This document shows, one piece after another, positions 54,701 through 62,516 of a DNA stretch of 64,000 bases (within the stretch, counting starts at the first letter, position 1; the number at the start of each line of letters is the position of its first letter). A program made the translations under genes and the position numbers. This DNA is from Actinostola sp. cb2023 (Eukaryota > Cnidaria > Anthozoa > Actiniaria > Actinostolidae): contig JAUJYZ010001328.1 of the NCBI GenBank assembly GCA_033675265.1, forward strand, positions 295,001 through 359,000, read 5' to 3'. The notes under the pieces are model-generated. The model saw only the letters and a list, made by a program, of their open reading frames with translations, made no database searches and had not been told where the DNA came from.

Positions 54701-57426
54701 TTGATTATGTATTTGTCTTATTGTTATTATTTATGGCTCTCTAGCTATACAAAGGTATGTTTCAATATATAATTGCTTAATTTCCAGGTACAAAACCTTG
54801 GTCCAGATCTTGTACCAGAAGCAGAGATAGAGATTCAATGGCCACATGAAGCTGAGAGCGGCAAACACCTGTTATATCTCATGGATGTCATAGTAAGGGA
54901 TGCATTAGCAATACTGTTATAACTAGTCCTGAGAAACTTTTAGCATCTGACAAAATTTACCCACATTTCAAAATGTCTTGAATATTTTTCCATACATGTG
55001 CCTTGCAGTCTCGAATTTCCAGAGAATGGAAAATATAATGTTATTACGGAATCATACTTTAGAGTTTCACCTCAATATACATGGAGAAACAGTGTGCTTC
55101 TAGGCTTGCTTCTCTCATCCTCTGCTATTGGTGTTTATATCACAGTATATAGAAACACACAACCATTTTATATAATATTACATGTACATGTAGTTACACT
55201 TTTGTCTTGTTGTTCTAAAGGTTAGTGGAAGAGGAAAGTGTCACTTTTTACCTGATCAGATTAACCTATTGGATCTAATGGTAATAAGTATATACAGCTT
55301 ATTTGATGGTTTGATAGATGATATGTGTGGATATTTCATGAGTTGTGTAGTATAATAGGAATGAATGATATGTCTGTGAGTATCATCTGTCAAACCATCG
55401 AATAAGGGATTTATTATTCCACTGCATTGTATTTGTTTATTTGTATGTCTTGGTTCGGCCATTTTTGCTCTGTTTCTGCATGCTACTGTGTAATATACAT
55501 GTATATGCTGACATATTTTGTTACAGTGTATATTGTAGAATGATGCTTGAGTGACAAATAATAACATGCCTTATTTAGTCCTTTGTGCAATGAGTTCTTC
55601 ACTTTATTCTCTTTGTATCACAGAAAAAATCAAAATCACAACTGTCAACTCAAAATGTAACAACTCGCGATATATCACCAGATGAAACATTAGTAAGAAA
55701 GAGAAGAGAATTGCAGTCTGAACAAATACAAGCAAAAGAAAGCCAGGAGAAACGTCAGACATCAGCAGCAGTGAAGAAAGAAAAACAAAATATAGTACTG
55801 GTAAGGATTAGAGGGAAATAGTCATCATATGATTACTTGTTTCCTCCCTCCCTCTGCCTTTCCCTCTATACCTTCCTTCCCCCTTCCTTATCTGTTCATC
55901 CATTTATTTCTTCCTTCGTTTCATTAAATGAATGTAATGAATATACACAGGACTTACATTGTGTCTTTTTTTTCCTTCCAGGACTGCAAGATTGGTACAG
56001 CACGTTGTACCCCAATACGTTGTACCATGAACAAGTTAACTAAAGGTGATGAAGTTTCATTTGTAGTGAGGTCTAGATTATGGAATGGCACTCTTCTTGA
56101 GGTGAGATTACAGTACTCATTCTTCAATAGGAAGTGGAGGAGAAAGGGGAGGAGAAAGGGGAGGAGAAAGGGGAGGAGAAAGGGGAGGAGAAAGGGGAGG
56201 AGAAAGGGGGAAAGGGGGGGAGGGGAAAGGGGAGGGAAGGGGGGGGGGAGGGGAAAGGGGAGGGGAAAGGGGAGGGGAAAGGGGAGGGGAAAGGGGAGGG
56301 GAAAGGGGAGGGGAAAGGGGAGGGGAAAGGGGAGGAGAAAGGGGAGGAGAAAGGGGAGGGGAAAGGGGAGGGGAAAGGAGAGGGGAAAGGAGAGGGGAAA
56401 GGAGAGGGGAAAGGAGAGGGGAAAGGGGAGGGGAAAGGGAAGAATGTGGAGAAGAGGAGATGTTGACATTGTCTTATGATTTACCTGCAGGACTATTATG
56501 GAAAATCTGTACAGGTTGTTTCAAGAGCCAGTGTTAAGTCTCTGGTAACTTTTGTCCAAGAGCAGAATGCTAAAAACAACGTTGCAAAGGTAAATCAAAG
56601 TGCGAGGTATCTGGAACTATTGGCTGCCTTTATCACTCCTTTATTGTACTGTATCATCACTGTTCTTTGTGCAGGAAGTTCCATTGAGAAGTCATTTATG
56701 ACTGTTGGGTATTGAACAAACAAAATGGCAAGATATACAAATATTATTGATGCATGAAACTTTCTTTATAGGTTACAACTCGGTTAAATCCTGATTTCGC
56801 TCCTTCACCCAAAACAAAACTAGCTGCATGGGTTATTCCTGTGGCCATTGTTGGAGCGATCCTTGCTTTGGCTATCATAATAGTCATCTTATGGAAGGCA
56901 AGTATTTCCTGACTCGCATGCTCTTAATAAACCCATTAATAAAACCATGTGAGGGGGTTCAGACATGATGGCATAAGCTGGTCCATAAAAAGTCATCCGG
57001 ACCAACCAAAGATTTTATGTTTCCATGCGCTATATATATTTGTTTTACAGGCTGCATTTCTTTCTTCCCTTTTTGTAACAAAAAACTGGGTCATATGTCG
57101 ACTGAATTGGTGGGGCCGGATGGGAAAATATTTGGCTCTTGGTCGCTCGTTCCATGCAGCATGACCTTGAGCCATATATTTTCCCGTCTGGCCCTCCCAC
57201 TCATACAATAAGTACAAAATATTTGCATCTGTCCACAAGGCGAGAGTTGACAGTTTGATTGAGTGTTTTATTGCTCCTTGTTGCATTTCCAGACAACAAA
57301 AATATTATATTTCCCTTTTAGCTTGGATTTTTCAAGAGAAAGAAATTTGATGGAAACATGACTGATGCTGAACGAGAAGAAATGATGGCTGAAACCAAGA
57401 AGGAAAAACAACCTTTTGAAACTTAA
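33939..57426 (+). CDS. Integrin alpha chain (no I domain), 31 exons, complete
   Basis: Plasma-membrane receptor chain that pairs with an integrin beta chain to bind matrix ligands. 3264 nt, 1087 residues plus stop. Signal peptide about 1-22, then the mature start FNVDVNIP. Next come a seven-bladed FG-GAP propeller, the thigh and calf domains, a furin-type RKRR at about 904-907, a transmembrane helix at about 1030-1052 and a 35-residue tail with KLGFFKR. Three propeller loops have cation motifs ([26 protein letters not shown]). No I domain is inserted between blades 2 and 3, as in laminin- and RGD-type subfamilies; I cannot assign the subfamily. The start could also be the in-frame Met at 33957. 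The intron after exon 30 uses a GC donor. Exons are in the two block entries. The neighbour upstream is the SPARC-like gene, also a matrix protein. Confidence 0.95.
35010..35209. mobile_element. pogo/Tigger-like MITE (integrin intron 2)
   Basis: CAGTGCCACCTCTATATC at the left and ATATAGAGGTTCCACTG at the right, with TA at both edges (35008-35009 and 35210-35211). The CAGTGGAACCTCTATA type of end is characteristic of pogo/Tigger relatives. Confidence 0.8.
35692..36042. mobile_element. MITE with arms of about 150 bp (integrin intron 3)
   Basis: GGTGCAATAATACGGGCA at the left and CGTATTACCGCACC at the right, flanked by TTTAA on both sides. The interior repeats GCAACTTGTCGCGCAACA and its complement, so most of the element is palindromic. 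Confidence 0.85.
36113..37250. repeat. 52-58-bp minisatellite, about 21 copies (integrin intron 3)
   Basis: Unit with CCATCACTGCACATACCTAT, ACCATTTCTTATCCAGG and TACATGTACCCCC. It carries no stop in any + frame, so three overlapping artefact frames of 327 to 406 codons run through it. It ends about 50 bp before the acceptor of exon 4. Confidence 0.95.
37697..38158. mobile_element. Element with GGGTACTCCGTATATAAAGT ends and a 56-bp G run
   Basis: The left arm GGGTACTCCGTATATAAAGT and right arm ACTTTATATACGGAGTACCC are perfect inverses. The right arm has 8 C after this motif; the left has about 56 G, so one terminal homopolymer has expanded. Confidence 0.75.
38341..38550. mobile_element. Short inverted-repeat element, copy 2 (AGGGGTATTGAATGGTC family)
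   Basis: Inverted relative of the copy at 1034-1235, sharing AGGGGTATTGAATGGTCAAG and GACTTTG(C/T)GAGACTC. It lies in integrin intron 5. Confidence 0.7.
39205..39453. mobile_element. MITE with GGGCCATTTATACGAGCG ends (integrin intron 7)
   Basis: GGGCCATTTATACGAGCGAA and TTCGCTCGTATAAATGGCAC are inverted. The arms continue with ATAGGACGCGTCTTA. TA lies at each edge. The middle repeats AAGACGCG motifs. Confidence 0.85.
39461..41470. mobile_element. Foldback-like element, 2.0 kb, with tandem repeats in its arms (integrin intron 7)
   Basis: The left end TATGTTGTAGTTCAATATGG plus about four tandem 20-bp units (GGTACAATTTGTTTTGAACT) is mirrored at the right by three or more units of AGTTCAAAACAAATTGTACC and then CCATATTGAACTACAACATA. 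The interior holds 60-65-bp repeats with TTAGGGTTAG (39600-39835), 75-bp repeats with TGCTTCGTTCTACTATAGAG (39845-40110), a GTGCAATTTG palindrome (40560-40705) and a tRNA-like segment. No long coding frame is present. Confidence 0.75.
41072..41152 (+). ncRNA. tRNA-like / SINE-head-like segment
   Basis: TGGCATAGTTGG fits a pol III A box and GAGTTCGAGTCC resembles a B box, with spacing near that of a tRNA. The acceptor and T stems pair poorly, so this is at best a decayed tRNA or the head of a tRNA-derived SINE. No anticodon is called. Confidence 0.35.
41505..41745. mobile_element. Imperfect inverted-repeat element (integrin intron 7)
   Basis: GGCTGGTTCACGTAAG at the left and TGTGAACCACGC at the right are inverted. 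The interior alternates GATTCCGATT and AATCAGAATCG type motifs. Confidence 0.55.
42298..42394. repeat. AAT microsatellite (integrin intron 8)
   Basis: About 95 bp of pure (ATA)n. A similar (TTA)n run is at 45808-45858 in integrin intron 13. Confidence 0.95.
44518..44596 (+). repeat. 3' tail of a retroposon, truncated
   Basis: CCTCTTTAAATAAAGTCATT followed by (ACTT)n is the usual layout of a LINE/SINE 3' end with a short tandem tail. Only about 80 bp is present. Confidence 0.45.
44600..44888. mobile_element. mariner-like MITE (integrin intron 12)
   Basis: Begins CAGTCATTTGCAAAAATT and ends AATTTTTGCAAATGACTG, with TA on both sides. The arms continue with ATATCAATATATCGGGTG and GGTAATTAAATA. 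It ends 29 bp before integrin exon 13, so the acceptor region lies directly beside it. Confidence 0.88.
45030..46303. mobile_element. Large inverted-repeat region, GTGAGTAGTGGTGGATATTT arms (integrin intron 13)
   Basis: The outer arms of about 90 bp at 45030-45125 and 46198-46300 are reverse complements (AAGTGGAGG..GAGTAGTGG, CCGCGAGTCC). Inner partial copies occur at 45545-45630. Segments with CCAATCAAAACGCGCC and AAAATGGCGTCT lie between. It also contains a TTA run. This looks like several related elements inserted in one another. Confidence 0.65.
47160..48606. repeat. 22-bp minisatellite, about 65 copies (integrin intron 16)
   Basis: Unit TCATTGTATTGTACTCAAGA plus TG. It has no stop in any + frame, so frames of 445 to 502 codons ([20 protein letters not shown]) overlap in all three registers. 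No splice sites or codon signal support them. Confidence 0.96.
48670..48775 (+). repeat. 3' tail of a retroposon, truncated
   Basis: AATTCCTCGTTAAATAAAGT followed by (GTT/ATT)n matches the general layout of the tail at 44518. Confidence 0.45.
48812..49052. repeat. CCAACAGCCTACCAACAA-type minisatellite (integrin intron 16)
   Basis: Imperfect repeats combining ACTGTCCACCAACAGCC, TACCAACAACCC and ACCAACAAACTACC. Confidence 0.85.
49341..49554. mobile_element. TA-flanked MITE, TAGAGTCATTTTCG family (integrin intron 17)
   Basis: TAGAGTCATTTTCGTATGA at the left and CGAAAATGACTCTA at the right. Intact relative of the broken copy at 27063 and the inverted copy at 57752. Confidence 0.85.
50153..50987. 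mobile_element. piggyBac-like non-autonomous element, 835 bp (integrin intron 18)
   Basis: Flanked by TTAA (50149-50152 and 50988-50991). Ends GGTGATTCCCTTG and CAAGGGAATCACC. No transposase frame is present. The TTAA target copy is the hallmark of piggyBac-type insertion. Confidence 0.75.
51995..52350. repeat. 19-bp minisatellite, about 18 copies (integrin intron 20)
   Basis: Unit GTGTGGATGCCTTGTATGC. Open frames on both strands are artefacts. Confidence 0.95.
53668..54049. mobile_element. piggyBac-like MITE, 382 bp (integrin intron 23)
   Basis: TTAA at 53664-53667 and 54050-54053. Ends AGTGTCCATGAAACG and CGTTTCATAGGCACT. Confidence 0.75.
56125..56450. repeat. Purine-only GGGGAGGGGAAA repeat (integrin intron 28)
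   Basis: About 325 bp with almost no pyrimidine on the + strand. It could form a triplex or G-rich structure. The KGEGKGEG frames are artefacts. Confidence 0.9.
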
Positions 57427-57751
57427 CTCCGCAGTCTTCTAGAATCTGTCCATCACCACCGTGACCATCGATGATGGTTGAAATGGGATTGAATTTCAAG
57501 AGAATTGAATAGGAATGTTACAATAGTAATTGAAATGGAAGGAATGCCACTGCCGAAAGATGACAAGTTGTACCAAGGAACAGAGAACATACTTTACTAG
57601 TGAACAAGTGAACAATAATGAATTGTGGATGCAAATGAACATGTACAAACAGGCAGCACATAAATCACACATGCATGAACAGTGTTTTTATATACTGGTA
57701 ATAATATGTAAGCTTCGATGCAATAACATTGGATGTTGTACCAGGGATTTA

Positions 57752-57945
57752 TAGAGTCGTTTTCTTTTGAGTGGGAAACCTACAGCACGGTGTTATGGTC
57801 ACGGTACGGAATCAAAGACTTCTATTCAACCAATCACAGCATTCAAAATCATTGCTCAGCCAATTAGAATGCTTGAACACAGCAATGTCACGGCACGACA
57901 CGAACCTTACTGTAACTACTTCCCACTCATACAAAAACAACTCTA
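57752..57945. mobile_element. TA-flanked MITE, TAGAGTCGTTTTC family, inverted copy
   Basis: TAGAGTCGTTTTCTTTTGAG and ACAAAAACAACTCTA. The interior (GTCACGGTACGGAATCAAAG, CCAATCACAGC) matches the other copies in reverse. Confidence 0.8.
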
Positions 57946-58494
57946 TTACAATATGTTACAGTGAGGAAAAAAGTATCAAAGATATGCGATACGTTATTGT
58001 AGACTAGTTTATTACTGTTTAGGAGTCTGTCAAATTTGTAAATTCTATTTGGTATACTAAGTACATTATTTTGTATAGGGTTATTTTAATTTTGTTATCC
58101 GATCCGATTACATGTATATGTAATAATTTCTAAACTAATTATCTTGATGCTGCAATGTGCATGTATCTTGAAATTAAGAAATTTTCTAGTTTTCCTCCCA
58201 CAAGATGTAAAAATAACATAACAGCATTTGATGAAGAGTTGATGTACAGCTGTCGTCAAAGCAGAAACTTGTTAACTATTATTTTTGATATAAATTTATT
58301 TTTATTTTTGTGTACTCGTAAAATTGGATTGAGAACAAAATAATGAGTCCATGCAAGAACAATACAATAATATTGATCTCTGATCAAAACCTAAATTGTG
58401 AGCACAAGCTAAGTCACTTACACTGTTATTTGGTTGTAATCACTCTGGTAAAATTTGCTAAATCATAAATTTGACAAAGTTGATAAGGAAAGAG

Positions 58495-58630
58495 CAAGCT
58501 AGCTCAAGCACAAGAGGTGTTATTTCACTGTGAAAATGAGCCTGACTCGAGTATTAAGCATAAGAGCAAGCACAAATGCATGGACCATGCAGTTGTTTCA
58601 TTTCTTGTGCTTATGCTTGCATCTAGCCTG
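58495..58630. repeat. Short hairpin repeat (TTTCACTGTRAAAATGARCCT family), copy 2
   Basis: TTTCACTGTGAAAATGAGCC, CATAAGAGCAAGCACAAATG and TTTCTTGTGCTTATGCTTGC give a hairpin related to the copy at 4540-4665. Confidence 0.55.
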
Positions 58631-59686
58631 TTTTTACATACGGTAATAATAATAATATAATAAGCATAATAAGTCGGTTCTTATATATACAGTTGTATAG
58701 CGCATTTCACATTGTCTCAATGCGCTTTACAACCGATGGAGGACATTCAGGATATTCTGCATAACAGAAGTTCTTCTGCTTGTGTCGCTAGTGAAAATCA
58801 GACTTTATGTCTGGACTAAGAAATAAGTTTTTTCTTTTACTCTAAACAGTACATGTATGTACTGGATTGAAAAGACTTAAATAATATTTTTTTATTTTAA
58901 ATTTTATTTTCAAAATACTAATATCGTTGCTATTATCACTGAAACATTTACTTCAGGGTCTAGCTATAGTCTTAATTTATTAGTATTTACAGTGGGATGC
59001 TTTGGTTGCCAATAGGCATTCAGTACATTTGAAATGTACATTGTTAAAATTGTGCCATTATTAGTGTTTTAATATTTCCTAATAATATTAATTATTTAGT
59101 TGAATAATACCCATTAATTATTATTAATTCTTAAAGATCTTATAGTCTATAATTATTCTTAAAGTCTAGTCATAGAAATGATAAGCTAGCTATTATTGAC
59201 TAGTTAGGAAATAAAGTTGTTTTGCGTGAAGGATTCTTCTCTTCATCCCATTTAAAGATTAATTACTCCACCCATTCAGCATCTGAGAGAGGAGAGTAGC
59301 TTGTCATTGCTGATGGTTTTGTGTATCATACAGAGAAAGAGAGGCTACAGGGAAAGGAAGAATACTACTGACCTGTGAGCTGGCCTATACTTCGGTTTGA
59401 GGGGGAAGGGGTCTTGTGCCTGTGATATACTATATTTGGTTTTGGGCACCATTACCATGACACTGATTGAGATATTGAAGCTTCCAGCTGGCTTGTGTAA
59501 GTTTGCTTACATTTTGATAAAAAAAATGAACAACACTGTTTTTCATCAAAATATACATTATATTATAGTTTCATTATTATTATTCACAAACTTTCAAATG
59601 TTTTTTTGACTTTCTAATAATTGGGTTATTTTCCCTACAGTTGCAATTCTGTCCCCATTTTCTCCACTCGCACAGTCTTGAAGAAG

Positions 59687-60472
59687 TTAAGTTTGTTTAA
59701 CCTTTGTTCTCAATTTTCCTGGAGCAGAATGCAGCAACCCTTCACGGCCTTTCATATCAGCCAATAAATTACCTCGGCATAAGACATAAAAGTTGTGATC
59801 TCTACAGCATCCTTGGCACAAGTCATTTGGACTGAACGTCAAACACTCTGAATCATCTACAAAACACTTGTCTAGCTGTGCAATTATCACCTGAAATAAA
59901 CAATGATCCAGAGAAAATAATGTTCTGCATTGTCTTCAATCTCAAATGCATAAGGATTCAACAGAGAATTCATCTATTTTGAATAACGGTGTCTGGAAAT
60001 CATAATAGAAAATGTTGTTTAGATGTTGGAGTCTAAGTTGTCCTTGTTGCTATGACAACAGGAGAGGTTAATTTAGTGGACACCAGATGGGTAAATAAAA
60101 TCATGGGCAGATCCAGGATTTGTTTTCAGAGAGAATTATGAAGCTTTGGGAGAGAGAAATGGATTGACAGTACCAATGGATATCAGCATATACTCATGGA
60201 TGGAGGGGGTTGTAACCCCCTGTACCCACCCCCCATGATTCACCCCCTGAAAAACAAGGTCTAGCTACCTGTATCATTCAATTGATTTGCTGTCTGTCTC
60301 AAGTCTTTTATTAGAATATGTTCTGCATCTATTATCATCACCTCTCCATCCTCATTAACACTAAAGTTCTCTGGTGAAGAATCAGCGATATATAATCTAA
60401 AATACTTTTACAAGTTCTTCCTTCGTCAAAACGCGCATATGGTGATGGACTCCAAGGAACCATTGTAAGAGT
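59687..60472 (-). pseudogene. 3' remnant of a FAM69/DIPK-like divergent kinase gene, frameshifted
   Basis: Minus-strand exon 60472-60269 reads VHHHMRVLTKEELVKVF in one frame and LYIADSSPENFSVNEDGEVM, then IIDAEHILIKDL, in the next. The switch sits at the four-A run 60399-60402 on the + strand, where one base too many would explain it. The D-S-S-P-E-N-F and V-x-I-I-D pattern resembles the catalytic loop and metal-binding part of secreted FAM69/DIPK kinases. A second exon, 59890-59687, encodes a Cys-rich end (DKCFVDDSECLTFSPNDLC, CCRDHNFYVLC, GLLHSAPG) and a stop. The joining phases of the two exons do not agree, and no upstream exons lie before the SH3BP5-like start, 324 bp away. This looks like a pseudogene fragment; a sequencing error plus missed exons is the alternative. 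The family name is tentative. Confidence 0.5.
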
Positions 60473-60796
60473 CTGAAATAAAAAGTTATAGCGAAAAGAC
60501 TGAATAGTAATAGTTGGACTGTGTTCTAATTCGGTTTCGACTTTTAGGTCGTGAAAAACAAACAAATTTCAGTTTCATCGATCGTGAAATCTTTCCTGAA
60601 ATCACGATATTGACCAGGCGTTCCTCTCAAAGACAATTTTATTTATTCTCTAGGGTAGGGTAGGGGAGTTATTTTATCGTATGATCCTTGCATGATGATT
60701 GTGATCGTCTCATCGTTAATTTCGCCTCATTGACCAACAACCTGTCAAACTTCTTAAAATACTAGAAGCGACGTGAGAGAAGACAAAGATTTCTAA

Positions 60797-62516
60797 ATGG
60801 CTTTCTCTCAGACTTCAAGCTCTCGTGACAGCACAGAGTCTGAAGAAAACAGCGGCGAGGAAGATGAAGCCGACGAAATGCTGGACCCAAGAGTTAAGGT
60901 ACCATTCGATTGTTTACTTTGCAGAACCTCAAAGAAAAAAACATGAACGAGCGCTATTTGTGACTCGATTATTAACTAAATATTCGCTTTTCTTCTTTAT
61001 AATTGTAATTTATAGGTAGAACTGGAAAATCTTAACTCAGCAACGACAGAAATCAATGATTTGGAGCAAGAACTCGAGGTTAGCAAAGGAACAACGAGCA
61101 GATCTCAGCCGCGTCTATTTCAATTTCAAAATTCATTGCAGATTTTAGATATATTTCGCCATTTTTTCCCGATTGATCTTCTATTTCATTCATACTCTTA
61201 AGATTTTTTTTCCCTTTTTTGAGTGATCAAATTGGTTTCATCAAATTAAGATAAAACAATGTTGAGGAAGTCGAAAGTCAAGACGCATGATATTATTTTG
61301 TGTTCAAATAATTCTGTACGAAATGTAAATAAGCTTACATGTACACCACACAGTGTACCGTAAATAAGCTTACATGTACACCACACAGTGTACCGTAAAT
61401 TAGCTCTTAATGTCAATAAGTGTCGCCAAAGTGGTTCTTGCTCAAAAACGACACGTTTCTTTCCTTTTGACAGGAGATGCACGCAGTGTTCAGACAGACC
61501 TTAAGTGAGTCGGCTTTTGTGCTAAAAACTCAATCCAATATGTTGGGAAAATGTGTCGAACAGTCAAGACCGTATTATAAAAAATCTGAAAGCGCCAAAC
61601 AGGTTGGTATAGTATTCGAAAAATGCGATTAAAACGGCCACAAAAATGCAATCAATGTAGACTACCTGCAGTGTACAAGCAGTAGGCATATTTCATTTTC
61701 TTTTCGTGTAATTTTTTTTTTCTAATTTTGTGCATGATTTATCAACCATGACAATTTGTAACATTTTGACATGCAAGTTGCAGCATCATAACATCATAAC
61801 GATCAACAACAGGCCGGAATTACGTTTATTTCTGTTTAATTTTTCAGTCTTTTCTCCTTTTTATTTTGGTTATTCAAACATTTTTTGAAAATTTCCCTCG
61901 AAAATGAAAAAAAAAATGAATGAGAATTATTACAAATATTCACACACTATTATTTTGTTCTCATATACCGGGTATATAACATGTATATAGTGAGTGCCTT
62001 TTTCGCTCCAGCTTCAAGTTGAAACTCAGAAAGCAGCACTCAAGTATGAGAGAGCATGTAGTCAACACCAGGCCGCCAAGCGAGCTGTAGCTCATGCAGA
62101 ACAAAAACTTGCATCAACATCAACAGAACACAAAACACTGGATCCTTCATGGCAAGAAATGTTGAACAGAACAATCAAGAAAGTAAGTCAATGGAAAACG
62201 TTTTCCCGTGTTTACATAGCCTGATATAAACTCTTGGGAAAGTAAAACTTGGGAGAAGTCTCGAGCTCTGTGTACAACCTCGCCTGCGGCTCCCAAACTT
62301 CCCTTGTGTTTATGTCAGGTTATGTAAACACTGGAAACGTTTTCTATTTGTTAAGTATTCATTGCAACTGTATTTGGTTTCCTAGATTATGGATTCAGAG
62401 CTTGAGAAACAACAGAGTGAAAGAGAGCATTTAGATACAGCCCAGAGACTTACTGGGGCTAACAAGGCTGTATCAGAGATGAAGACAAAGCTTAAGTCAG
62501 CTATCAGTAAATCAAG
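60797..62516 (+). CDS. SH3BP5: SH3BP5-like RAB11 guanine nucleotide exchange factor, 5' part
   Basis: Family members activate RAB11 on recycling endosomes through a long coiled coil. Exons: 60797-60898, 61016-61078, 61474-61602, 62012-62182, 62386-62516; 596 nt, 198 residues, ending in phase 2, so the gene continues past the window. The start is MAFSQTSSSRDSTESEENSG, an acidic Ser-rich head, followed by LDPRVKVELENLNSATTEIN, FRQTLSESAFVLKTQSNMLG, CVEQSRPYYKKSESAKQLQ, LDPSWQEMLNRTIKK and KLKSAISKSR. The order and spacing match the helical region of SH3BP5/SH3BP5L, including the conserved S-W-Q-E-M-L-N. The next expected exon (starting with the equivalent of PYFELK) was not found before 64000. 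Confidence 0.9.

Larger units (their letters stand above)
46781..57426 (+). other. Integrin alpha block 2: thigh, calf, membrane helix and tail, exons 15-31
   Basis: Exons: 46781-46894, 46968-47029, 49138-49289, 49679-49834, 51020-51084, 51656-51800, 52782-52889, 52966-53045, 53468-53557, 54384-54486, 54788-54892, 55221-55280, 55624-55800, 55982-56101, 56491-56589, 56772-56897, 57322-57426. The thigh starts [43 protein letters not shown] and [19 protein letters not shown] are typical integrin leg segments. Exon 27 carries the heavy/light cleavage site in a long basic, Gln-rich insert. Exon 30 gives the transmembrane helix ([20 protein letters not shown]) and exon 31 the tail. Confidence 0.93.
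57427..59686 (+). other. Integrin 3' UTR and intergenic DNA
   Basis: AT-rich, no coding exon. It contains the inverted TAGAGTCG element (57752-57945), the hairpin repeat at 58495-58630, a short dispersed repeat with TATAGCGCATTTCACATT and CAATGCGCTTTACAA (58690-58735), and an AATAAA at 59210-59215 that could be a distal polyadenylation signal. Confidence 0.45.

Noticed and set aside
55928..56479. 183-codon frame rich in KGRRKG / GKGRGKGR
   Set aside because: Its first part is the real integrin exon 28 read in the wrong frame; the rest is a purine repeat.
60338..60565. Minus-strand frame reading TLTMVPWSPSPYARF
   Set aside because: The adjacent frames of the same exon give the kinase-like segments, so this register is a shadow.
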